Assembly (NCBI GenBank): GCA_907165275.2
Contig: OU015663.1
Span: forward strand, 4,662,501-4,726,500
Length of the DNA: 64,000 nt
Source of the DNA: Zygaena filipendulae
Lineage: Eukaryota > Arthropoda > Insecta > Lepidoptera > Zygaenidae
Direction of reading: 5' to 3'
This document shows, in pieces, positions 46,347 through 57,900 of this stretch (its first letter is position 1; each line of letters begins with the position of its first letter). A program made the position numbers and the translations under genes. The notes under the pieces were generated by a model. The model made no database searches, was not told where the DNA came from, and saw only the letters and a list, made by a program, of their open reading frames with translations.

Positions 46347-47002
46347 TTTTGCTCTCGTCTTTCGATATCGTCGTAATGTAAAAGCGTTTTTTTTGTATGG
46401 AAAATGAACAACGCTGGGAGGCAGTTCTCAAACATTTGAACTCGAACTCGAGATAAAGTTCGAATACGGCCATTAAATCGAGCAATGTCCAATAGCGGTG
46501 TCGTGCGTGACAGTTTCAGAACTTGTTGTTATTTTTCTATGTTCGCCCCTTCTGGGACAGGCAAGGGCTGTTGAGCCATACAGCCAAGTCATATATTATG
46601 TGTTTCTTCAAAACACACAGCGTTGTTTGAAGAAGCAGTCGTGGGATTTTGCCAATATCTCAGTAAATAGTACGAACTTACCGACATTTTCCGCCTTTTA
46701 TGCTCCCGCTCTTTCCCTCAACAGCAGGGCGCCGGCTTGTCTTTGGCGCGGTGTCATCTGTCACTCATAGCGTCTAAAGATTTTGCCGCTAATGCATACA
46801 AAATCTTTCCCCGAAAGGGGTAAACCTCTTTGGGTTTAACTTTACCAAAAAAAAGAACTTAGCTTCCTTTGCCTTCCCCATTGGGGTTTTAACAAAAAAA
46901 AGCACTATGTCAAAAACGTCAATGTCACATTCTGTCATAATATCGGTAGGTGTCGTATGAGGTGCCGTATACGGATTACGGAGCGTCTAGCTCTCAGAAC
47001 AA

Positions 47003-47247
47003 TTGGACGCAGATAAGCAATAACATGTTAAGCCACAAAATTAAGTTATTGATTCAGAACCATTTATTGAGAGTTAGGGAACGTTTTTTAATTATGTGTT
47101 TACCTTATTAGTTTACATTGCTTAAATAAGTAACTAAATATTGAACATAAAAAATGTTGACACAAAATGGCGCCCCTACTTTTAAAACCCGATTTACTCA
47201 AAATTTCTCCAGTTTGGGTTAACACACTATTGCTTATCTATGTCCAA
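47003..47247 (+). repeat. Inverted-repeat element, family B
   Basis: About 245 bp between TTGGACGCAGATAAGCAATA and TATTGCTTATCTATGTCCAA, the clearest pair of terminal inverted repeats for this family. The flanks are AAT on both sides or nearly so. Confidence 0.85.
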
Positions 47248-47820
47248 TTATTCTTCTGAGGTCTAGCCGTCTACGGTAGGTGCCTATCAGGCTGTTGCAA
47301 CTTCCATACTTCAGAAAAAATGTATGGATTGTGTCCACGTTGAAATGGTGGCATTCGATCTTCTCGCCCTATAGTCTATGGCAATGTTAGTCAGTCGCTG
47401 TCTTAGCGGTAAAAATTTTGGCGCCTGGTTCAATTGAAAGAAAAATTAATTGTTATTGTGTTATTAATTTAAGTGTTTTTTTTTTAGTTTAGTACGTTTG
47501 TTTTGTCTTGTAAGTAAACCATCGAATAAGATGTCTTATAAAACGAGTGAATTTGCGGAGTAAAATCGGATAATGAAAATGGTGTAAAAAGTACTTTCAT
47601 TTCAAGATTTCCTCTTGATCCAGTCCGTTACGTAAATTTTATTCAATTTATAGTTGTTTTTATTCTTATTCAGTGCTTAAAATAACAAAAATACTGTTTT
47701 GAAAATAACTGCTGCGCACCCACGTACAGAAAGAAAAACCGTGACCCGTATTAGTGAAGTGGTCTACTTGACCAAGTTTCACAAGACGGTGTTTCAATAA
47801 ATGCAAAAAAATACCTTTTT

Positions 47821-47898
47821 CAAATAAAGGAATATAAATGTATCTCACTTCCAACCAGCTATGGTTGGAAGTGAGATACATTTATATTCCTTATTTGA
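47821..47898. repeat. Hairpin with 30-bp perfect stem
   Basis: Left arm 47827-47856 and right arm 47864-47893 are exact inverse complements (AAGGAATATAAATGTATCTC then ACTTCCAACC) around a 7-base loop. With one unpaired base the stem extends to about 36 bp. It lies about 950 bp upstream of the mannosidase start. The stem would suit a small-RNA hairpin precursor, but that is speculation. Confidence 0.85.
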
Positions 47899-48469
47899 GG
47901 CAGCTGAAAAAGGCACCAATGATGGCTTAGGTGCATTGTTCCATATTAAATATACTTAACCGTCAGCAATTAAGCCATCGCAGGTGCTTTTTTCCGTAGC
48001 TATAAAATAAAAAAAACTGAAGAACCGTAGTATTCTTGATTTCTTTTCGATATCGATATATCGATCATTCGCTATATACAAGCAGAACAGCACTATTTTT
48101 GTGGGAATCCGCCATGATTGCATGGGCGAAAATTTTGACAATTCGCGTCATTCCATTTCACAGTTTGGTGCCTATGTGCCTATCTGTCATAATATCACCC
48201 ACCGTCTGTCAAAATAAGACAACCACCAGTACAACCACAAAATATAATCCTGTTTGTATTAATTTTTTCGGACCCCACGAATTTTGTATTGTTTCACGAT
48301 TAGTTTATTGAACATATTCAGTAGTTATCAAATTTTTTTGTTCACAGTCACAATTATTTTGACTGTCCAAAAAAATAATGCGGTGAACTATACCTAGTTC
48401 ATGTAGGTATTTTGTTTCGCTCAACGCGAACGCGAACGGTATGATGCCTATTATAATATTTTATATACA

Positions 48470-48754
48470 TATACATAAAATTAAAGTGTCTGTTTGTAAT
48501 TCCAAATTAACCGCTTTTCACTAAATGCATAAGAAAGTATATTTTACTCAGCTTTTTTTTACAATTTTTTTTATTTTTTTTTCTGTCTTTTTTCCGGCTA
48601 ATCTCTGAAATGGCTGAACCGATTTTAACGGGACTTGTACTGGCAGATAGCTGATATTATAAGGAGTAACTTAGGGGCTGTTTTTATTTTAGAATAAAAT
48701 AGTTCCTGTGGGGATTCTGAAACTCATGCAAGGGAAATCGTGGGGCACAGCTAG
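48470..48754 (+). repeat. Helitron-like unit just upstream of the mannosidase gene
   Basis: It carries GAACCGATTTTAACGGGACT and ends TGGGGCACAG with CTAG|T at 48751-48754. The 3' end is only 87 bp before the mannosidase ATG. The left boundary is approximate. Confidence 0.55.
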
Positions 48755-48841
48755 TTGTTAAAATTAATATTTTCACTATTTTCAATGCAAAATCTAACTA
48801 TGTTTAAGATGTCCTTTATTTATAGTTGATAAATCAACAAA

Positions 48842-48973
48842 ATGCGAGTAAGAAGATTGTCGGCAATATTTTGGGCGACGTGTATCATCGCTTTTATCTT
48901 CATTCTGTATGTAGTAACAGACTTAAGTTTGAAACTGCCAAGCATCAAACCTGCATACCAGGATATTGATGAT
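48842..48973 (+). CDS. Mannosidase II exon 1 (signal anchor)
   Basis: 44 residues starting [15 protein letters not shown] short basic cytosolic end is followed by a hydrophobic span ([11 protein letters not shown]), the expected type II Golgi anchor. The start context is ACAAAATG. A possible acceptor (TTTATAG) about 16 bp upstream hints at a separate untranslated first exon. Confidence 0.85.
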
Positions 48974-51900
48974 GTAAGAAAATATATGAAACAAGATATA
49001 TTTTTAATTTGCCTGATAAACATAAAACAAGATTACTTAATTATCTTTGTAATTTCAATGTATGTATATGTTATGTTTGTATGGTAATAATATATATTTA
49101 TTTTTAAGAATAAATGGACCATTTTTGAATCTAAACTTCGCAATATAGAGAATGAGCTAAATGAACACCATGCTGTAGTGGGAGAGATCAAGTCTGTCAT
49201 GGACCAGATAGTAGAACAGTCCCAAGAATACCACAATAATGAAATACAAATAAGAGATAAACACAAAAGATTGAAGTATAATCAAAATGAGCTAGTCATA
49301 GAGCAGCCTGAAAAGCAGAGAGAGAGCAAATTTAGAGAGTTCAGGATGGAAGGGAAGAAAAAACAAAAGAATCATGTTAAGTTTGATGAGGCTTCATGCC
49401 CTATTCAAAAGAATGTCACACCTAAGACTGATGTACAGGTAACAAAATGTTAGGCTTTATATTTCAAATTGGAAGTTTTTATAGAAAAATTATGATAGAG
49501 TACTGCTGTAGGTATTTAGAAATGTTAAATCAGTAACATAAATATAACTGTCTATGTGTGTAATTCCATAACACATACACAGATCTACAATCAAATGTTT
49601 ACTCATTCCTTTTCCTTATATTATTTTCAAAAACGGTTATAAAGATAATGAAATACTGTAAAATTAACTTTAAATTTAAAATTCGCTCACAGAAAAACAT
49701 GTTATTTTTTTTATTATTGCCATTCAGATGCTTTCGCTGTATGAAAGAATAAAATTTGATGACATAGATGGTGGTGTATGGAAACAAGGATGGAAAGTGG
49801 AGTATGATGTAACACAATGGAATCAAAAGAAGAAACTCAAAGTCTTCATTGTTCCACACTCGCACAATGATCCAGGTGAATACTGGAAAAGTTTAACTTT
49901 AAAAGCTTTATGTTGGTACATAATAACATGTACCCTTTACTTATAAGTGTTGCCTTGTATGTCCATATGTTTCAATCTTTTTGCAAGAAAGGCAGCATTG
50001 TTTTATTTATATTATTACAATACTAGCTGTTCCCTGCGGTTTCACCCGCGTTAATTTCCGAGATCTCACGGGAATTCTGGGATAGGAGTACGCTTTTTCC
50101 TTTTCTGTAGCCCTGACAACATGTAGCATGCAAAATTTATATGATCGGTTGAGCCGTTAAAGCGTGAAAGCGTAACAAACAAACTAACTCACTTTCGCAT
50201 TTATAATATTTGTAAGGATTCTTTTACAATTTGGGCTATCATACTAATAATTAGACATTAAAAACAACAGGGTGGTTAAAAACGTTTGAAAATTACTATA
50301 AATCTCAAACAAAGGCGATATTCACGAACATGGTGGAAAAGTTATCTGAAGGGACGGGCAGGAAGTTCATCTGGGCGGAAATAAGTTTCCTTTCACTGTG
50401 GTGGACAACAGATGCCAGTGAAGCTGAGAAAGAGGCATTCAAAAGGTACCTTAATAATAATCATACCTTTGCCACACCTGTGACACCCCACATATTGCAT
50501 TGTAAAATGTTGTATAGTGAATATTTATACTTTATAGTATCTACATACGTGCGAAAAATAGTTTTTTTTTAATGTCATAGGGGGCAAGTGGTACACCTGA
50601 TGGTAAGTGATTACCGCCGCCCATAGACATCTGCAACACCAGAAGCTCATGGTCGTATAAAACTTCGGTCATGTTAAAGGTCTTCACTTGTTGGGAATAT
50701 CTTATTTCGCACTTACTTCATAATTATCTAATACTATACTAGCTGTTCCCCGTGGTTTCACCGGCGTTGATTTCGGAGTTCTGGAATAAAATTTAAAAAA
50801 AAAAAAATTAAAACCGACTTCCTAAAACACAAAACTGAAAAGCTAAAAATAACAAAATACCGATTTAATCCAAAAGACAAAAACACACGTAATATTATTA
50901 TTGGTTTGTGCTACCACTGATCAGTTTTGATTCGGTGACAAGCCCGGAGATGTCTGCCCACTTGGGTTGTTCTGCTCACGGAGAGCTGGTGGCGGGAGTC
51001 GACTTAGCCCATTTACCCCCTCCATATTTGGCTTGTCACCGACTTCATACCGATCACTGGTAGTACAAACCAATAATAATATTACGTATGTTTTTGTCTT
51101 TTGGATTAAATCGGTATTTTGTTATTTTTAGCTTTTAAGTTTTGTGTTTTTGGAAGTCGGTTTTAATTTTTTTGTTAACATTTTGTTTATTTTTCGCTTT
51201 TAAGTGACTTAGTTCATAATTTCTCTAAGTTAAATAGCCTAATGTCAATCATCACCTTTTACAAAATATTGCTTTTCCCGACGCAGGGACGTTAGTTGTT
51301 GAGGATTTCTCCTAGTGCATCACTATCAGTTCCACTTCACCATATACACTGTGACGGGCATAAATTGTTTGAAACCATATTAAAGTTAACGATTCAGAAC
51401 CCGTGAAATACTTATTATGGAGTAGTTCCGATGACCATCGGTGGTCTTTATCATCAGTTCCACTTCTTCAGATTTTGCTTTCCGAAAGCAAATAAACGAT
51501 TTACTATAAAAATATAAAAATCGCTATAGGTGTACCTATAATTTTTGAAGAGTTCCCTCGATTACTCCAAGATCCCATCATCAGATCTCGACTTGGTGAC
51601 AATGAAATCGATTTGGGAGTATCCCCTTTCAAACAAAAAAACAATTTTCGAAATGGCTCCAATCGGAACCCGTGAAATAGGTATTATTATGGAGTAGTTC
51701 CGATGACCATCTGTGGTCTTCATCATCAGTTCCACTTCCTCAAATTTTGCTTTCCAAAAGCAAATGAACGATTTACTATAAAAAATACCCAAATCGCTAT
51801 AGGTGTGCCTATAATTTTTGAAGAGTTCCCGCGATTTCTCCAAGATCCCATCATTAGATCCCGACTTGGTGGCAATGGGACCTAATTGGGAGTATACCCT

Positions 51901-54900
51901 TTCAAACAAAAAAACAATTTTCCCAATCGGTCCAACCGTCTTCGAGTAGGTAATCGGTGAACATACATAATAAAAAAAAAAAATACATACAATCGAACAT
52001 AGAACCTCCTCCTTTTTGGAAGTCGGTTAAAAAGTACCATAGGTCTTTCTCTGTACCCCTGACAACGTTTGTGCATAATTTCATGAAGACTGGTTCATGG
52101 TTGAGTAGTTAATGCGTTAAAACATAACAAACAAACAAATAAACTCACATTGGCATATTTTATAATATCTAGTACCTAAAGATATACTTTGATTTTTATC
52201 TACTTGTTACCAACGACGTCGATGTTATTTCAACCGCGCCTCATAGTTACACGCCCTATTTGTTTTTAGACTGTTAAAGTCCGGTCAAATAGAAATAGTG
52301 ACTGGTGGTTGGGTGATGAACGACGAGGCCAACTCTCACTGGCTGTCGATAGTACAGCAGCTGACCGTCGGCCACCAATGGCTCCTCGACCATCTGGATT
52401 ACCTCCCCGAGAATGGATGGGCGATCGACCCCTTTGGAATGTCCAGCACGCAGCCGTACCTCCTCAAATTGGCCGGTAGGGAGTAGCGAGAGTTACCAGC
52501 AATCCAAAAAAATTATGAAATACTAATTGTGCCCCGCGGTTCCACCCGCTTTAATTTCAGAGTTTCAGAGTTCGGGAATTCCGGGATAAAAAGTACCCTA
52601 TGTGTTAATCTGGTGTATAAGCTATATTATTGTAAAGTTTCATTTAAATCCATTCGGTAGTTTTTGTGTGAAAGAGTAACAAACATCTATCCATCCATCC
52701 ATCCATACACTCTTACAAACTTTCGCGTTTATAAAATATTAGTAGGATTCTTTACTGGCTGTTCACCTCGGAACTGCGTTAATTTCGAAATTCTCGCGGG
52801 AATTCCGGGGCAAAAAGTACCCTATGTTCTTCTTTATACCCTTGACAATGTGAATATATAATTTCATGATTCATGATGATCGGTTGATTAGTTAAGGTGA
52901 GAAAGCAAACAACAACTCGCATTTATAATTCTAGAATTTTTACTTACGTACAAAACAGTAGGTAACACAATAAAAATCAATATAATTGGTAACAATTAGG
53001 TACCAATATATAAGAAGTCTTATTAGTTAAAAATAAATTTCTTCCAATTAATTTTTGATGTCAGTTAGTTGCCTAGTGAGCTATATAGGTTTATGCCGAA
53101 TATATACTCGTATATACGTATAAAGTAGGTTTTAACTATATGATAAGATGATAGACTTTCATAAGTGTACCATCAAAAAAGCGACTTTGGCAAAGCAAAT
53201 TTCGACAACGACTTCAACGCGACTTCAATCTGATAACTTTGGTTCCTCCATTCTTAGCACACTTGGTACCTTAAATGTTTTCAGTAACTATGTTGTATAT
53301 TATGTATTGTATAGTTCTTGGTACCGATCGCGATACCATCTAGTCTGTTTTACCTAGATAGTGTTTCAAATTTCAATCGTTGTTTGCAGGACTCGAAAAC
53401 TCGGTCATACAAAGGGTACATTATATAATAAAGAAAGAATTGGCACAAAATAGGCAATTGGAGTTCAAATGGAGACAATTGTGGGGTAAGTATACATGTT
53501 ATGTAGAATATTAATAGAAAATAGACTAGTATTTATTCGTAAATTAGTGATTGTTGCTTGCAGTTTTATCACACTTGAAAATCTCGAATTTCTGCCACTC
53601 ACTGTTTATAAGTTACAAGCATTGTGCATTTAAAACAGGATTTAGTTTACCGTTTTGTTTGGCTTAGTAGTCGGAATTTCAATTATTATCAACTGACACA
53701 TACGTATATATCCGAAAATTAACTCCTAATCTTAGTACCTACATTATAATTTCCAATTAAATACAATATAAACTCTTCTTAAGTGAAGTTTATAAAAATA
53801 CTAGGCTATAAGGCTATTTCGGATTGGCAGAACTAAGTAATATAGGAATCGCAATATAAAACCAATCGCTATGAATATGATTGGGTTTAACCTGATTAGA
53901 TTGGAAGGCGGCGGCAGCGCTGCGCTGACTCCAGGATAAGAGTCATTGCTGATAGCATATTTTTATATTGATTTATTTATGAGAGGCTATACAGGAGTGA
54001 GACTAGCGCCGCATGCTATAAAATCGTACCTTCTAAGATATTTTATTTAAAAATAATTACCATTAATGTAAAAAAAATATATCAATGGTAAATAAGATTC
54101 ATCTCGTTTTTTTTTTTAAATAGGTATTTCTTTGACGTCTATCGTAATAAACAAAATTATTGAGAATATAAACCAAGCATTTTATTCTTAAGACAGAATT
54201 CGATGCGTCAATTTACTTTTTTATTGTTTTTTAATATCACAATAATAACGTTTGCAATCATTTTGTCATTTAAATAGGTAGGTAATAATAGTATATCACT
54301 ATCTCAGACGAAATAAATCACTATATCTTGTTTTATAATGAACATAAAGTTTCGGTTTGGACGAGGAGACGCTTCAATGTCTGCGTTCGATTTTATGCTT
54401 TAAGTCAATGTAAATACGGTTCTATATTATTTGTTATAAAAAATGTTCGAGCACTTTTTCCTTAATATTTGAACAGGTAAAACGGGGCAATTATGAGCGT
54501 AATTTTAAATTAAAAAAAATTAATATTTGCGATTAAACTTCATACCTTAGAAATGCAAAACAAGTAACAACTGTTGTAACAAACCTATAGGTATTAGGTA
54601 AAAATAATAATCAATTATTCCCAAGAAAAATCTAAAAGTATTCGTTTTTATACTTAAAACATAGCTTTATGTTACGTCTTGGCTTACTTTTTTATGTTAA
54701 TAGGCTATTTGACTAATTTTTTTTTTTAGTCCGTCTTGTAGATTAATAAAAAATATTGGACACGTATTTTTTTTTTACGTAATCAAAAATTAACGGCGAT
54801 ACATTAAGTTGAAATTTCGCGTGACGTCACTAACTAGTGCAGTTTGTATGGCAGCTTGTAGCGGTAAGTGACGTCACGAGCCCCCACCCTATACTTTGAT

Positions 54901-57900
54901 GCGCTTTATCTGTGCGTATTTTCATTTATTTGAAAAATAAAAAAATACGTGTCTAATGATTTTTAATTTTCTAAATTACGGACTAATTAGAATTTTGATT
55001 TTCAAAAGTTGTCAACATCCCTAAATAAAATTTGGTTATTTCAGACGGTATTGGTAAAACTGATATGTTCACACATATGATGCCGTTCTACTCATACGAT
55101 GTGCCGCACACTTGCGGACCGGATCCGAAGGTAAAAAACGAACGTTACGAACATTCAACTTCATACAATCCTATCCTACTTCCTACTAATATTATAAACG
55201 CGAAAGTTTGTAAGAATGTATTGATGGATGGATGGATGTTTGTTATTCTTTCACGCAAAAACTACTGGATGGATTTAAATGAAACTTTACAATAATATAG
55301 CTTATCAGATTATAATAATAATAATAATAATAATTTATTTCAAGTAACTGTGACTCAATATAGTTAGTAACAATTTTATCTTATTCTAAGTGTTAGTACA
55401 TTTATTTGTTTAAAATTTAATTTCGCTGATAGGACTGTGTTTGATGCAGCAATGACAGATATAAGCACAATCGAACCTGTTTCCTATCATTTTTAAAATG
55501 CTGTTGGGGCTGGCCCGTATCCTGCGCACCAGTGACGCGCATCTCTTCCTCATCGTGGCATAGAAACAATCCACACGCGCCTCCGCGAACATACCTGATG
55601 CGCTACAGAAACGAGGCAGCCCCATCAACACCCGGAACGCGTTGTTATATTGGATCCGTAGGGCTCCGTAGGCCCGCTGCGAATACTCTCTCCACAGGCA
55701 ACACGTGTACAGGGAAGTGCAGTACGCTCTAAAAAGAGTTATCTTCACCCCCACCACATAACATAACATATAGGGTACTTTTATCCCGAAATTCCCGCGG
55801 GAACTCCGAAATTACCGCGGGTGAAACCGTGAGGCACAGCTAGTGATTATATAGATTGTCGACTTGGCTGGGGCTGGCTTATCAGTCGGCTTCACTAATA
55901 TAACCACTAGACAGATTAAAATTTACCCTTCCTGGGCCCTTATTCTCTATGACCAACAACATGCCTTGCCCATAACGCGCGTCCTAAAAACACAATTCCG
56001 ACCGCTCCAGATGCCAAAATATTAGAAATAAACATTCTGTATACCATTAGGGCGATTATGTAACTTTTGTTTCTATCATTTTTCGATTTCAATCGGAAAA
56101 ATAGCGGTTTTGTGATTAATTGGTTATGTTTAGACAGCTTCAAGTTTTGAAATATGTTTGTTTTGTTTGATTGCTAGATATTGTAGGTGTCAAAAAGTGC
56201 ATATTGTAATCGCAAAACCACGATGTTTTTGATTGCAAGCGAAAAACGATAGAAACAAAAGTTACATAATAGCCCCTCAGAACACACGTTGTAAATGTAT
56301 TTTTTTAAAGTGAGACTTCTTTGATCGAGAGGAGAAAACAATTTTTGTGGCGCCTTATCTTAACACGGCGTGTTATGGTCATAGTGAATAAGAGTCCTGA
56401 ACTGTGTAACGGCCGCACTCAGAGTCGACTTTAATGATTACTTAGTTAAGTATAGATTTTTAAAACAAAACTGCCGCAATCAGTAGATTCAGTTCAGTTT
56501 CAGTTTCAGTTCAGTAAATTAATGTTAATTGGCATTTAATGAGATTTAATTTAATTAGTTAAATGATTGAACTGATTGCGGCAGTTTTGTTTTAAAAATC
56601 TATACTTAACTAAGTAATCATTAAAGTCGACTCTGAGTGCGGCGGTAAGAGTTTATTTTCGGCAGGTCTGCTGTCAATTCGACTTCAAGCGGTTGCCGGG
56701 CAACGGAGTCTCGTGTCCGTGGGGAGTGGCTCCGCGGAAAGTTATACAAAAAAATGTGGCCGAGAGGTATTATGATCCACAAACTACTTGTAGTGATGAA
56801 ATATTAATTTAATATATTCATACCTACTATGTTAAAAGTATATATAGTAGATTACGGTTAGGTAGGTACTTTGAAGACAACGCAATTGTTTGTCAGGAAT
56901 AAAGTTATTCATTTAAACTTATTGCGCAACATTTAATGACATGATTAAGGTGTCATTCTGTACCAGTCAGTCTTCAAGATTTACAAAAAATGTGCTTGTA
57001 CGTAGGTACTTACCTAGCTGTTCCCCGCGTTTTCACCCGCGGTAGTTTAGGAGTTCCCGCAGGAATTCCGGGTTACAATATAGCCTATGATACTCACGAA
57101 TAAAGTGGCTTTCTACTGGTAAAAGAATTTTAGAAATCAGTTCAGTAGGTCTAGAAATTATCCTCTACAACCTCTCAAACTCACAAACTTTATTTTTTTA
57201 TTTTATTTATTTATTTATTTATTTATTGTTTTGTTATCAGGCAACATGGGCCCATAGATAAATACCTTACAAACTAACATATATACAAATATAAAAAAAA
57301 ACATTCTATTTTTGACACTGTGTCGCTCTGGTGGTGGCTGTCGGTATCCTTCCTCGGAATCGCCTGTAGACCACACCTTTCGGCCAAAAGTCTTCCTTCA
57401 TAAAGGTGTCCAATTTGCTTGTCGGGACTCGCACCACAAAAGCCTTGAAACTAGCATTATGACGCGACTCCAGCAGTTCGGTCCTCAGAAGAAAGTTGGT
57501 CTTCGTCTTGATATACTCTGTAACATCTTGCGCTGTGGTGGCGTGGGACAGACGTGACAGGTACATCGGCGTAGTCGGCGTTGCGGCTCGCAGCAGGAAG
57601 TTGGGCCCCGTCGGTGCGGTACCGCAACGGTTTTTACTCGTCCTCTGACTGCGCGCTTTCTTGTTTTGGACTAAGACGAAACCTTCCTCGTCTTGTTTTA
57701 CGACAGCAGCACGCTCCGGGTCTCTTCTTTTGGCACCTGTCTTAGATGCCAATACGGTTGCGAAGTCACGGCGAGACGGCTCCGTAACTTGAGCTGTATT
57801 CACAGCTGGCACGTGCGACGACGCTGCAGCGCGTGGCGGCGGCGGGGCGCAGTCAGGTGGCGGGGTGCACGTGGCGAGCGCGGTGGGGGCGGGGGCAACG

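Larger units (their letters stand above)
55131..56665 (+). other. Mannosidase II intron 7
   Basis: 1.5-kb intron holding the nested Helitron/LINE (55181-55843) and MITE family A copy 3 (56410-56645). The part between them is unrecognised. Confidence 0.85.
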
